From Nocardiaceae bacterium (GTDB taxonomy: Bacteria > Actinomycetota > Actinomycetes > Mycobacteriales > Mycobacteriaceae): a stretch of DNA of 49,758 bases. The stretch is taken from positions 1 to 49,758 of the forward strand of contig JAJFUQ010000223.1 in NCBI GenBank assembly GCA_021372355.1. The letters are read 5' to 3'. The notes below the pieces were generated by a model. That model was given only the letters and a program-made list of their open reading frames with translations. It had not been told where the DNA came from and ran no database searches. A program made the position numbers and the translations under genes. Every line of letters begins with the position of its first letter. The stretch's first letter is position 1. This document shows positions 1 to 8,679 of the stretch, one piece after another.

Positions 1-70
1 CGCCGTGGTGTAATTGGCAGCACCTCTGATTTTGGTTCAGATAGTTCAGGTTCGAGTCCTGGCGGCGGAA
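1..70 (+). tRNA. tRNA-Gln (anticodon TTG), 5' end cut off by the window edge
   Basis: Cloverleaf arms can be read directly. The D-arm contains GTAATTGGCAG. The anticodon stem TCTGA/TCAGA closes a 7-nt loop with anticodon TTG, which decodes CAA (Gln). The T-arm contains GGTTCGAGTCC. The 3' acceptor strand CGGCGGA (63-69) pairs with a 5' strand of which only CGCCG is inside the window, so about 2 nt are missing. The CCA end is not encoded. tRNA-Gln beside glmU also occurs in mycobacteria. Confidence 0.93.
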
Positions 71-161
71 CAAGGCCTTCTTTGAAAACCGCGACTGTGC
101 GGTGTCATACGGCCCGAGCGGCGTGTCGCGTACGGCACCGCACACCCGAGGGAGGCGCACG

Positions 162-1631
162 ATGACCACAACCGAGTCCGCCATCGTGGTGATGGCCGCC
201 GGCGCCGGCACCCGGATGCGCTCGGACACCCCGAAGGTGCTGCACACCCTGGGCGGACGCAGCATGCTCTCGCACGCCCTGCACGCCGTGGCGAAAGCCG
301 CCCCGCAGCACCTGGTCGTCGTGCTCGGCCGCGACCGCGACCGGATCGGCGCGGCGGTGGCGGAGCTGTCGGCCGAACTGGGCCGCCCCATCGACGTCGC
401 CGTCCAGGAGGAGCAACTGGGCACCGGCCACGCCGCGCTGTGCGGGCTCGGGGCGCTGCCGGCGGACTTCGACGGCACGGTGGTGATCTCCTCCGGTGAC
501 ATCCCCCTGCTCGACGCCGACACGCTGGCCGGCCTGATCGCCGAGCACCGCGACCATCCCGCCGCGGTCACCGTGCTGACCACCACCGTCCCCGACGCGA
601 CCGGCTACGGCCGTATCCTGCGCACCCAGGACGGCGAGGTGATCGCGATCGTCGAGGAGACCGACGCCACCCCGCAGCAGCGCGCCATCCGGGAGATCAA
701 CGCCGGCATCTACGCCTTCGACATCGCCGCGCTGCGTTCCGCGCTGAGCCGGCTGTCCTCGGACAACGCCCAGCATGAGCTGTACCTGACCGACGCAATC
801 GCGATCGTGCGCGCCGCCGGCCACGTGGTGCACGCCAGACACATCACCGCCCACGCCCTGGTGGCCGGGGTCAATGACCGGGTGCAACTCTCCGAGATGG
901 CGGCCGAACTGAACCGGCGCATCGTCGCCGCCCACCAGCGCGCCGGGGTCACCGTCGTCGACCCGCTGAGCACCTGGATCGACGTCGACGTCGAGATCGG
1001 CCGGGACACCGTCATCGCCCCGGGCACCCAGTTGCTCGGGGCCACCCGGGTGGGTGCGCACTGCCGGGTCGGCCCGGACACCACGCTGGCCGACACCACC
1101 GTCGGCGACGGCGCCACGGTGGTGCGCAGCCACGCCACCGACGCGGAGGTCGGCGCCGGCGCGGAGGTCGGCCCGTTCACCTATCTGCGCCCGGGAACCA
1201 GCCTGGGCGCCACCGGCAAGCTGGGCGCGTTCGTCGAGACCAAGAACGCGACGATCGGCGACAACTCGAAGGTCCCGCACCTGACGTACGTTGGTGACGC
1301 CACGATCGGCGAGCACTCGAACATCGGCGCATCCAGCGTTTTCGTCAACTACGACGGCATCACGAAGCACCACACCACCGTCGGCTCGCACGTCCGCACC
1401 GGAAGCGACACGATGTTCGTGGCGCCGGTCGACGTCGGCGACGGCGCCTTCTCGGGGGCTGGTACGGTGATCCGCCGCAACGTTCCACCGGGGGCGCTCG
1501 CAGTGATGGCTGGGCAACAGCGCAATATTGAGAACTGGGTCATGCGCTACCGCCCGGACAGTGCGGCAGCCAAGGCCGCACAAGCCGCGCAGGAAAAGCG
1601 GGCCGCGGAATCTGCTCCGGCAGACGAATAG
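162..1631 (+). CDS. glmU: Bifunctional UDP-N-acetylglucosamine pyrophosphorylase / glucosamine-1-phosphate N-acetyltransferase
   Basis: GlmU makes UDP-GlcNAc for peptidoglycan and arabinogalactan linker synthesis: it acetylates GlcN-1-P and then adds UMP. The N-terminal uridyltransferase shows the nucleotide-binding signature AAGAGTRMRSDTPKVLH near residue 12. The C-terminal half is a left-handed beta-helix acetyltransferase with hexapeptide repeats and the conserved VPHLTYVGD segment, whose His373 is in the position of the catalytic base. The start is ATG 162 because GGGAGG lies about 8 nt upstream; this gives 489 aa, normal for the family. prs follows after 30 nt and is probably co-transcribed. 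Oddity: codons up to about 1230 almost all end in G or C, while the 3' quarter uses A/T third positions several times more often (see findings). Family assignment is certain. Confidence 0.97.
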   Translation: MTTTESAIVVMAAGAGTRMRSDTPKVLHTLGGRSMLSHALHAVAKAAPQHLVVVLGRDRDRIGAAVAELSAELGRPIDVAVQEEQLGTGHAALCGLGALPADFDGTVVISSGDIPLLDADTLAGLIAEHRDHPAAVTVLTTTVPDATGYGRILRTQDGEVIAIVEETDATPQQRAIREINAGIYAFDIAALRSALSRLSSDNAQHELYLTDAIAIVRAAGHVVHARHITAHALVAGVNDRVQLSEMAAELNRRIVAAHQRAGVTVVDPLSTWIDVDVEIGRDTVIAPGTQLLGATRVGAHCRVGPDTTLADTTVGDGATVVRSHATDAEVGAGAEVGPFTYLRPGTSLGATGKLGAFVETKNATIGDNSKVPHLTYVGDATIGEHSNIGASSVFVNYDGITKHHTTVGSHVRTGSDTMFVAPVDVGDGAFSGAGTVIRRNVPPGALAVMAGQQRNIENWVMRYRPDSAAAKAAQAAQEKRAAESAPADE

Positions 1632-1661
1632 ATCGATGATGTTTCAAGAAAGGCAAGCTCG

Positions 1662-2642
1662 GTGACGAGGCTGGAAACCAAGAACGACCGGAACCTGATG
1701 CTGTTCTCCGGGCGGGCCCACCCCGAGCTTGCCGAGCAGCTGGCCAAGGAACTCGACACGCCGGTCACCCCACAGACCGCGCGCGAGTTCGCCAACGGCG
1801 AGATCTTCGTCCGCTTCGAGGAGTCGGTCCGCGGTTGCGATGCGTTCGTCGTGCAGAGCCACCCGTGGCCGCTGAATCAGTGGCTCATGGAGCAGCTGAT
1901 CATGATCGACGCGCTCAAGCGTGGTTCGGCCAAGCGCATCACCGCGGTGCTGCCGTTCTACCCCTACGCCCGTCAGGACAAGAAGCACCGCGGCCGCGAG
2001 CCGATCTCCGCGCGCCTCGTCGCTGACCTGCTCAAGACCGCCGGCGCCGACCGCATCATCACGGTCGACCTGCACACCGACCAGATCCAGGGCTTTTTCG
2101 ACGGTCCCGTCGACCACATGCGCGCCAACCACCAGCTGTGCGACTACCTCCAGGACCACTACGCCCTCGAAGACATCGCCGTCGTCTCCCCCGACGCCGG
2201 TCGCGTCCGGGTCGCGGAGAAGTGGGCCGACCTCCTCGGCGGTGCGCCCCTGGCGTTCGTGCACAAGACCCGCGACCCGCTCGTCCCGAACCAGGTTGTC
2301 GCCAACCGCGTCGTCGGTGACGTCAAGGGCAAGACCTGCATCCTCATCGACGACATGATCGACACCGGTGGCACGATCGCCGGCGCCGTCAAGCTCCTGC
2401 TCAAGGACGGCGCGAAGGACGTGGTGATCGCGGCGACGCACGGTGTGCTGAGCGCTCCGGCAAGCGAGCGTCTCGCCGACTGCGGCGCGCGCGAAGTCAT
2501 CGTCACCAACACGCTGCCGATCCCCGAGGAGAAGCGGTTCCCGACGCTGACCGTGCTGTCGATCGCCCCGCTGCTCGCCCGCACGATCCGTGAGGTCTTC
2601 GAGAACGGCTCGGTGACCAGTCTGTTCGACGGTTCCGCGTAA
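1662..2642 (+). CDS. prs: Ribose-phosphate pyrophosphokinase (PRPP synthetase)
   Basis: This enzyme transfers pyrophosphate from ATP to ribose-5-phosphate, giving PRPP for nucleotides, His, Trp and, in mycolata, decaprenyl-phosphoarabinose. The 326-aa product has the class I features: FANGEIFVRFEESVRG near the N-terminus, the ATP-binding flexible loop PYARQDKKHRGREPIS, and the PRPP-binding loop ILIDDMIDTGGTI in the C-terminal half. GTG 1662 is the start, preceded by AAGAAAGG. It sits directly after glmU, an order conserved in mycobacteria. Only 5 nt separate its stop from the next ORF. Composition is typical of the rest of the window. Confidence 0.97.
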   Translation: MTRLETKNDRNLMLFSGRAHPELAEQLAKELDTPVTPQTAREFANGEIFVRFEESVRGCDAFVVQSHPWPLNQWLMEQLIMIDALKRGSAKRITAVLPFYPYARQDKKHRGREPISARLVADLLKTAGADRIITVDLHTDQIQGFFDGPVDHMRANHQLCDYLQDHYALEDIAVVSPDAGRVRVAEKWADLLGGAPLAFVHKTRDPLVPNQVVANRVVGDVKGKTCILIDDMIDTGGTIAGAVKLLLKDGAKDVVIAATHGVLSAPASERLADCGAREVIVTNTLPIPEEKRFPTLTVLSIAPLLARTIREVFENGSVTSLFDGSA

Positions 2643-2647
2643 AACTC

Positions 2648-3298
2648 GTGGCCGGCTTTGCTGGGTTTCCAGTCGCTGCTCTCGACTTCTACGAGGACCT
2701 GGAAGCCGATAACTCGAAGGCTTTCTGGACCGAGCACAAGGACACGTACGAATCGGCGATTAAAAAGCCGATGGAAGCGTTGGTCGCTGAGCTCGGACCA
2801 GAATTCGGCGAGGCCAAGATCTTCCGGCCCTACCGCGACGTCCGGTTCGCCAAGGACAAGTCGCCGTACAAGACGCAGCAAGGTGCGTGGTTCGGCGAAT
2901 CGTCGAACTACGTCGCGATCGACGCCTCCGGCCTGATGGTCGCTGCGGGCTACTGGGAAACGGCCAGTGACCAGGTCGGACGCCTGCGCGAGGCGGTTGC
3001 CGCAGACATCTCGGGCACCGAACTCGAAGGAATCCTCGCCGACCTCGAGAAGGCAGGCTTCGAAATCGGCGGCGAGCAACTGACCCGCGTGCCCGCGGGT
3101 TACCCGAAGGACCACCCGCGCGCGGACCGCCTGCGCTTCAAGACGCTGACCGCGCGCAAGCAGTTCGGGGCACCGGCGTGGCTCGCGACGCCGAAGGCGA
3201 AGAAGCACGTCGTCGACGCTTTCCACACGATGCAGCCGCTCACGTCGTGGCTGCAGCAGCGTGTGGGTCCGACCGAGATGGAACGCCGGGGTCGCTAA
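2648..3298 (+). CDS. DUF2461 (TIGR02453) family protein
   Basis: 216 aa of unknown biochemical function. It matches the DUF2461 pattern remembered for this family: an N-terminal stretch in which a Phe-rich segment (ALDFYEDLEADNSKAFW) is followed by a helix, then FRPYRDVRFAKDKSPYKT, then a conserved ASGLMVAAGYW segment. No signal peptide or membrane segment is visible, so it is presumably cytoplasmic. GTG 2648 begins 5 nt after prs, so it is probably the last gene of the glmU-prs transcript, which ends at the strong hairpin at 3311-3349. Family recognition is fairly secure; function is not known. Confidence 0.85.
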   Translation: MAGFAGFPVAALDFYEDLEADNSKAFWTEHKDTYESAIKKPMEALVAELGPEFGEAKIFRPYRDVRFAKDKSPYKTQQGAWFGESSNYVAIDASGLMVAAGYWETASDQVGRLREAVAADISGTELEGILADLEKAGFEIGGEQLTRVPAGYPKDHPRADRLRFKTLTARKQFGAPAWLATPKAKKHVVDAFHTMQPLTSWLQQRVGPTEMERRGR

Positions 3299-3310
3299 AA
3301 ACCTCCGCTG

Positions 3311-3349
3311 TCGCGAGAGGAAAACCGCTAGGTGGTTTTCCTCTCGCGA
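3311..3349. terminator. Bidirectional hairpin terminator between DUF2461 and egtD
   Basis: A perfect 16-bp inverted repeat: TCGCGAGAGGAAAACC at 3311-3326 and its complement at 3334-3349, with a 7-nt loop. An outer CTAAAAACC / GGTTTTTTAG pair supplies a T-run on either strand. It lies between two convergent genes, so it can end both transcripts. Confidence 0.9.
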
Positions 3350-3361
3350 GAGCCCGGTTTT

Positions 3362-4324
3362 TTAGCGGGCAGTCGCCAATACCAGCGCGAACCGGTCCAG
3401 GTCGTCGGTCCAGATGTGGGTCGTCTCGAAGCCCGCGGACTCGAGTTCGCTGCGTAGCGCGTCCGTGGTGAACTTCGCGCTGATCTCGGTACGCATCTGC
3501 TCGCCTTTGGCGAAGCTGATGTCGAGTTCCAGGTCGTCGATGCGCACGGTCATCGCCTTCGTCGCCTCGAGCCGCATTTCGATCCAACTGTTCTCGGCGT
3601 CCCACACCGCCACGTGCCGGAAGGCGTCCGGATCGAAGTCCGCACCGAGCCGAGAGTTGATGACGCGCAAAACGTTTCGGTTGAACTCCGCAGTCACGCC
3701 GGCGGCGTCGTCGTAGGCGGGCACGAGCACCGACTCGTCGATCACAAGGCCCGCTCCGAGCACCAGCTGCTCCCCCGGCTGCAGTACGGCACGAATGCTG
3801 CTCAGAAACTCTGCTCGCTCAGCGGGCACGAAATTGCCGATCGTCCCGCCGAGAAACGCGATCATCCGGCGGCCGCCACCCGGCAGGTTGTGGAGGGTGT
3901 CCGTGAAATCGCTGACCACGCCATGCACCACAAGGTGCGGATACTCGGACTTCACGGCGGTCGCCGCTTCCTCGAGCGCGGCCGGCGAGAAGTCCTGGGG
4001 GACGAACATGCGGAGCGAGTCCAGAGCGGTCAGCAACGTCCGGGTCTTCTCCGCCGACCCTGAACCCAGCTCGACAAGAATGTCAGGCTTGGCAAGCGCG
4101 GCAATCTCGGGCGCGGAGCGATGCAACAACGCGCTCTCGGTTCGCGTGGGGTAGTACTCGGGCAGACGCGTGATCTGGTCGAACAGTTCACTGCCCCGGG
4201 CGTCGTAGAACCACTTGGGCGGAAGAACCTTGGGTGACGATGTCAGCCCCGTCAGAACGTCGGATCGCAGAGCGCTGAGCAGGTCGTCTTCCACCAAGTG
4301 GACTTCGATGGTTGCGGAAGTCAT
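3362..4324 (-). CDS. egtD: L-histidine N(alpha)-methyltransferase, ergothioneine biosynthesis
   Basis: EgtD trimethylates histidine with SAM to hercynine, the first step to the antioxidant thiol ergothioneine. The 320-aa protein matches the family in length and motifs: PPKWFYDARGSELFDQIT near residue 40, TRTESALL, the SAM-binding segment ILVELGSGSAEKTR, and FLGGTIGNF in the centre. ATG 4324 is chosen over the longer frame because GAGGAG precedes it at a normal distance and the family starts there. The gene is divergent from the EgtE-like gene at 4461. egtA, egtB and egtC are not in this window, so hercynine sulfoxidation must be encoded elsewhere. Confidence 0.95.
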   Translation of the reverse strand: MTSATIEVHLVEDDLLSALRSDVLTGLTSSPKVLPPKWFYDARGSELFDQITRLPEYYPTRTESALLHRSAPEIAALAKPDILVELGSGSAEKTRTLLTALDSLRMFVPQDFSPAALEEAATAVKSEYPHLVVHGVVSDFTDTLHNLPGGGRRMIAFLGGTIGNFVPAERAEFLSSIRAVLQPGEQLVLGAGLVIDESVLVPAYDDAAGVTAEFNRNVLRVINSRLGADFDPDAFRHVAVWDAENSWIEMRLEATKAMTVRIDDLELDISFAKGEQMRTEISAKFTTDALRSELESAGFETTHIWTDDLDRFALVLATAR

Positions 4325-4460
4325 CAATCTCCTCATGCCCGGGCCACACAACTCCTCAAACCAACACCAAATCCGACCCTAGTCATTCCTCACGACCCGA
4401 CGCACTGTTCCGTGATGGTCCGTCACCGACCGGTAAGGATTCGCGGGTAGCGTCGCGACC

Positions 4461-5636
4461 ATGTGGACGCTCGACGACGTACGCGCTGACGCCCCTGCTT
4501 GCCAGAACCTCGTCTTCCTCGACAGCGCGGGCTCATCGCTCCCGCCGAACCAGGTCGTCGAGACTGTGGTGCGCCACGTTCGCCGCGAAGCCGAGGTCGG
4601 TGGCTATCGGGCGGCCAACGAGCGCCTCGACGATCTCGCGGCGGTCAAGACGTCGATCGGACGCCTCATCAATGCCCCCGCCGAGTCGATCGCTCTCAGC
4701 GACAGCGCATCTCGATCGTGGTCGGATTTCTTCTACAGTGTTCCGCTGCAGCCCGACGATCGAATTCTCATCTCGCACATCGAATACGGCAGCAATGCCA
4801 TCGCCGCGCTGCAGCGGTCCGCGCAGACCGGCGCGACGGTTGAACCCATCCCCTGCGACCCATCCGGCCGGATTGACCTCGAGGCCTTCGAGCGCATGCT
4901 CGACGAGCGAGTCAAGCTCGTCAGCCTGGTTCACGTCCCGACGAACGGTGGCGTCGTGAATCCGGTTCGACCGGTTGCCGATCTCGCCCACAAGGTGGGC
5001 GCGCTCGTCCTGCTCGACGCCTGCCAATCCGCAGGTCAGCTCTCCCTCGACGTCGCAGCGATGGGCGTCGACGCGCTGTCGGCGACCGGGCGGAAGTGGT
5101 TGCGCGGTCCACGCGGCACGGGGCTTCTCTACGTCGACCCCACCCTGGACCTGACCCCGAGCCGGCTCGACCTGCATGGTGCAACGTGGCAGTCGATCGC
5201 GGACTTCGACGTGGTGCCGGATGCTTCGCGGTTCGAGTTCTGGGAGTTCAACGTCGCCGCGCGCCTCGGCCTCGGAGCCGCCGTCGACTACCTACTCGAC
5301 CACGGCCCCGACTCGGTATACGCAGCGATCGCCGCGACGGCGGCGAACACTCGCGCGCAACTGCGCGAGATCCCGGGGGTCACCGTCCATGATCCGGACG
5401 GCGAACTCGCCGGAATCGTCTCCTTCTCCGTCGCGGGGTGCGAGGGCACGGAGGTCCGCGACATGCTGGCCAAACAGGACATCACGGTGACCGTGAGCCA
5501 CCGATCGTCGACGCTGTTAGACATGTCCCGGCGCGGGCTCGACAGTGTCGTTCGCGCCTCGCCGCACTGCTTTGTCTCGCCGGACGACATCGCGACGTTC
5601 ACCCGCGCGGTCACCGATATCGCCCGATTTCAGTGA
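4461..5636 (+). CDS. Class V aminotransferase-fold PLP enzyme, EgtE-like C-S lyase candidate
   Basis: 391 aa of the aminotransferase class V / cysteine desulfurase fold. The PLP Schiff-base lysine is Lys212 in SATGRKWLRGPRGTG. LLDACQSAGQ supplies the cofactor Asp, and the N-terminal REAEVGGY segment resembles mycobacterial EgtE. EgtE cleaves hercynylcysteine sulfoxide to ergothioneine; the gene is next to and divergent from egtD, which supports that role. Family members also include cysteine desulfurases and isopenicillin N epimerase-like enzymes, so the exact reaction is inferred. ATG 4461 has only a weak GGTAG upstream. About 135 nt separates it from egtD and would carry both promoters. Confidence 0.75.
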   Translation: MWTLDDVRADAPACQNLVFLDSAGSSLPPNQVVETVVRHVRREAEVGGYRAANERLDDLAAVKTSIGRLINAPAESIALSDSASRSWSDFFYSVPLQPDDRILISHIEYGSNAIAALQRSAQTGATVEPIPCDPSGRIDLEAFERMLDERVKLVSLVHVPTNGGVVNPVRPVADLAHKVGALVLLDACQSAGQLSLDVAAMGVDALSATGRKWLRGPRGTGLLYVDPTLDLTPSRLDLHGATWQSIADFDVVPDASRFEFWEFNVAARLGLGAAVDYLLDHGPDSVYAAIAATAANTRAQLREIPGVTVHDPDGELAGIVSFSVAGCEGTEVRDMLAKQDITVTVSHRSSTLLDMSRRGLDSVVRASPHCFVSPDDIATFTRAVTDIARFQ

Positions 5637-5699
5637 CGTAGGACAGCTGGGGTAAGCTCCTATCTCGTTGTCTCGGCGAGGGTCGCCAATTAGCGCACC

Positions 5700-5823
5700 G
5701 TGATCGACGCGGCAAGGCTCCACTTCTGTGCTGGCCTTGTGTATCGGTCGCGCGCGCTAAACGGCTCCACTCACGGGATAGCCCCCAGGGCTGAAACTTC
5801 CGTTCGATGTAGGAGCCATATTC
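5700..5823 (+). promoter_or_regulatory. Candidate structured leader masking the rplY ribosome-binding site
   Basis: The Shine-Dalgarno AGGAG lies inside GGAGCC (5812-5817). GGCTCC, which can pair with it, occurs twice upstream in a repeated 9-mer GGCTCCACT (5716-5724 and 5763-5771). The first copy overlaps a competing stem CAAGGC (5713-5718)/GCCTTG (5734-5739). A small hairpin AGCCC/GGGCT (5780-5792) sits inside the second pairing. This arrangement would suit translational autoregulation of L25, but no family match is claimed. Confidence 0.45.
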
Positions 5824-6471
5824 ATGTCTGAAGCCAACGTTCTCGAAGCGACTGTCCGTACCGAGTTCGGCAAGGGTGCCGCTCGCCGCGCCCGCGCCGC
5901 CGGTCAGGTCCCCGCCGTTCTCTACGGTCACGGCACCGAGCCCCAGCACCTCGCTGTCAGCGCTCGCGACTTCGCCGCCATCCTCCGCGCGAACGGCGTC
6001 AACGCCGTTCTGAGCCTCCAGATCGACGGCAAGAGCCAGCTCGCACTGACCAAGTCGGTCGTCGTGCACCCGCTCCGTCGCTACATCGAGCACGCCGACC
6101 TCCTCGTCCTGAAGAAGGGCGAGCGCGTCACGGTCGATGTTCAGGTCGTCGTCGTCGGTGAGGCCGCTAACGGCACTCTCGTCACCACGGACGCCAACAC
6201 CGTCTCGATCGAGGCCGACGCGCTCAAGGTTCCGCAGTCGATCGAGATCAACATCGACGGCGCCGAGGCGGGCACGCAGTTCCTCGCCGGCCAGCTCGAA
6301 CTGCCGGAGGGCGCAGTCCTCTCGGGCGACCCGGAGGCGCTGCTCGTCAACGTCGTCGTCGCCCCGAAGGAAGAGGAGCCGGAGGCTGCTGAGGGCGAAG
6401 CCGCCGAGGGCGAAGCCGCTGAGGCTGCCGAGGGCGAGGCCGCTGAGGCTGAGGCCGCAACCGAGGAGTGA
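5824..6471 (+). CDS. rplY: 50S ribosomal protein L25 / general stress protein Ctc
   Basis: 215-aa long-form (TL5/CTC) L25 that binds 5S rRNA in the 50S central protuberance. The N-terminal L25 beta-barrel includes RTEFGKGAARRARAAGQVPAVLYGHG, followed by the Ctc C-terminal beta domain. The tail is an acidic run rich in Glu and Ala (about residues 180-215, repeats of the AEGEA type), common in actinobacterial homologues. ATG 5824 has AGGAG 8 nt upstream. pth starts inside its stop codon (GTGA overlap), so translation is coupled. The pair rplY-pth is conserved in mycobacteria. Confidence 0.96.
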   Translation: MSEANVLEATVRTEFGKGAARRARAAGQVPAVLYGHGTEPQHLAVSARDFAAILRANGVNAVLSLQIDGKSQLALTKSVVVHPLRRYIEHADLLVLKKGERVTVDVQVVVVGEAANGTLVTTDANTVSIEADALKVPQSIEINIDGAEAGTQFLAGQLELPEGAVLSGDPEALLVNVVVAPKEEEPEAAEGEAAEGEAAEAAEGEAAEAEAATEE

Positions 6472-7076
6472 CAAACCCCATCAGCCCAGCCCTCGTTGTA
6501 GGGCTGGGCAACCCCGGTCCCCAGTACGAACGCACGCGCCACAACGTCGGCCAGATGGTCGTCGATGTGCTTGCCGCGCGCGTGGGGTCGGGTTTTCGGA
6601 TTCACAAGAAGTCCGGAGCGGATGTCATCGAAGCGTCGCTTGCGGGCGCGAGCTTGATGGGGCGGCGCGGCGACCCCATCAAGATCGTGCTCGCCAAGCC
6701 GCGCACCTTCATGAATGTCTCCGGTCGCCAGATCGGTCCGCTCGCGAAGTTCTTCGGCATCCCCCCGGAGAACGTCGTCGTGATCCACGACGAATTGGAT
6801 CTGGAGTTCGGCACCATCCGGCTCAAGCGCGGTGGCGGCGAAGGTGGCCACAACGGGCTGAAGTCATTGACCGCTGCCCTGAGCACCCGCGACTACCTGC
6901 GCGTACGCTTCGGCATAGGTCGGCCGCCGGGCCGCCAGGATCCCGCGGATTTCGTGCTGAAGCCCTTCTCCTCCGTCGAGCAGAAGGAACTCGCCGTTCT
7001 GGTGGAGCATGCTGCCGACGCGGCCGAGCAACTGCTTGAACTGGGCCTCGAAGCCGCCCAGAACCGCCTTCATTAA
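6468..7076 (+). CDS. pth: Peptidyl-tRNA hydrolase
   Basis: Pth releases peptidyl-tRNAs that drop off stalled ribosomes. The 202-aa protein shows VGLGNPGPQYERTRHNVG near the N-terminus with the catalytic His, VIHDELDLEFG with the conserved Asp, and GGGEGGHNGLKS with the Asn/His of the tRNA-binding site. GTG 6468 overlaps the rplY stop by 4 nt. Length and motifs are normal. prfC starts 13 nt after the stop, so rplY-pth-prfC looks like one translation-related operon. Confidence 0.97.
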   Translation: MTNPISPALVVGLGNPGPQYERTRHNVGQMVVDVLAARVGSGFRIHKKSGADVIEASLAGASLMGRRGDPIKIVLAKPRTFMNVSGRQIGPLAKFFGIPPENVVVIHDELDLEFGTIRLKRGGGEGGHNGLKSLTAALSTRDYLRVRFGIGRPPGRQDPADFVLKPFSSVEQKELAVLVEHAADAAEQLLELGLEAAQNRLH

Positions 7077-7089
7077 GGACTGTCACTCC

Positions 7090-8679
7090 GTGTCTGACCT
7101 CGCCACCGAAGTCGCCCGCCGCCGCACGTTCGCCGTCATCTCGCACCCGGACGCGGGTAAGTCGACGCTCACCGAGGCGCTGGCGCTGCACGCTCGTGCG
7201 ATTTCCGAGGCCGGCGCGATCCACGGCAAGGCCGGCCGCAAGTCGACCGTCTCCGACTGGATGGAGATGGAGAAGGCCCGCGTTATCTCGGTCAGCTCGA
7301 CGGCTCTGCAGTTCAACTACGACGACCACGTCATCAACCTCGTCGATACGCCCGGCCACGCCGACTTCTCCGAGGACACCTACCGCGTGCTCACCGCGGT
7401 CGACTGCGCGGTCATGCTCATCGACGCCGCGAAAGGCCTCGAGCCGCAGACCCTCAAGCTGTTCCAGGTGTGTAAGCACCGCGGCATCCCGGTCATCACG
7501 GTCATCAACAAGTGGGACCGCCCGGGTCGGGAGCCGCTCGAACTGCTCGACGAGATCGCAGACCGCATCGGCCTGCTACCCACTCCCCTGTTCCTGCCCG
7601 TCGGCATCGCGGGTGACTTCCGCGGTCTCCTGCGCCGCGGCGAGGACGGCGAAGCCGTCGAGTACATCAAGTTCACGCGCACCGCCGGTGGCGCGAAGGC
7701 CGCACCGGAGGAGTACTTCACCGCGGACGAGGCTGCCGCCATGGAAACCGACGCGTGGGAGACCGCGGCCGAAGAGAGCGAACTGCTTTCGGCCGCCGGA
7801 CAGGACCACGACCTGCAGGCGTTCCTCGACGGCATCACGTCACCGGTCATCTACGCATCCGGAATGCTGAACTTCGGTGTCAAGCAACTCCTCGACACGC
7901 TCGTCTCCATTGCTCCGCCACCCGGCCCACGCACCGACGTCAATGGGGGAACACGAAGCGTCACAGACGCTTTCAGTGCCGTGGTGTTCAAGGTCCAGGC
8001 CGGCCTCGACGCCGCCCACCGCGACCGCCTGGCGTTCATGCGCATCGTCTCCGGTGAATTCGAGCGCGGCATGATGGTCACCCACATGCAGACCGGCCGC
8101 ACCTTCACCACCAAGTACGCACTGACGGTTTTCGGCCGCGAGCGCGAGACGGTCGAGACCGCGTACCCAGGCGACATCGTCGGTCTGGTGAACGCGACGG
8201 CTCTGGCGCCGGGCCACACCCTGTATGCGGACAAGAAAGTCGAGTTCCCGCCGATCCCCTCCTTCGCGCCGGAATTCTTCTCGGTCCTTCGTGCCGAGAG
8301 CGCAGCGAAGTACAAGCAGTTCCGTCGTGCGGTCGAGCAGATGGACTCCGAGGGCGTCGTGCAGGTTCTGCGCAACGACATCCGAGGCGACGCGTCTCCC
8401 GTCCTGGCGGCCGTCGGCCCGATGCAGTTCGAGGTCGTGGCTGCGCGGATGAAGTCGGAGTTCAACGTCGAAGCGCGGATGGAGCCGCTCGGATACGCAC
8501 TTGCTCGCCGGACCGATGCCGAGTCGGCGGTCGAACTCGGCCGTCAGCGCGGCGTCGAGGTGTTCACGCGTACCGACGGCGCGCTGCTCGCGCTCGTGAG
8601 CGACAAGTGGCGGCTGCAGTTCATTCAGAAGGAGCACCCGAAGCTCACGCTCGAGCCACTGGTTGCGACAGCCGACTAA
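7090..8679 (+). CDS. prfC: Peptide chain release factor 3
   Basis: RF3 is a translational GTPase that recycles RF1/RF2 after termination. The 529-aa product equals the family length. The GTPase motifs are HPDAGKST (P-loop), DTPGHADF (G3) and NKWD (G4), followed by EF-Tu-like domain II and the RF3 C-terminal domain. The frame is open upstream into pth, but GTG 7090 gives the expected N-terminus (SDLATEVARRRTFAVISHPD). Distribution of RF3 in actinobacteria is patchy; here it is attached to pth. Its 3' end overlaps the convergent downstream gene by 4 nt, with no obvious terminator between them. Confidence 0.95.
   Translation: MSDLATEVARRRTFAVISHPDAGKSTLTEALALHARAISEAGAIHGKAGRKSTVSDWMEMEKARVISVSSTALQFNYDDHVINLVDTPGHADFSEDTYRVLTAVDCAVMLIDAAKGLEPQTLKLFQVCKHRGIPVITVINKWDRPGREPLELLDEIADRIGLLPTPLFLPVGIAGDFRGLLRRGEDGEAVEYIKFTRTAGGAKAAPEEYFTADEAAAMETDAWETAAEESELLSAAGQDHDLQAFLDGITSPVIYASGMLNFGVKQLLDTLVSIAPPPGPRTDVNGGTRSVTDAFSAVVFKVQAGLDAAHRDRLAFMRIVSGEFERGMMVTHMQTGRTFTTKYALTVFGRERETVETAYPGDIVGLVNATALAPGHTLYADKKVEFPPIPSFAPEFFSVLRAESAAKYKQFRRAVEQMDSEGVVQVLRNDIRGDASPVLAAVGPMQFEVVAARMKSEFNVEARMEPLGYALARRTDAESAVELGRQRGVEVFTRTDGALLALVSDKWRLQFIQKEHPKLTLEPLVATAD

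Noticed and set aside
105..1583. Long minus-strand open frame opposite glmU
   Set aside because: It exists only because the glmU template is G+C rich; composition (runs of Asp, Gly, Val, Arg) and position make it a shadow frame.
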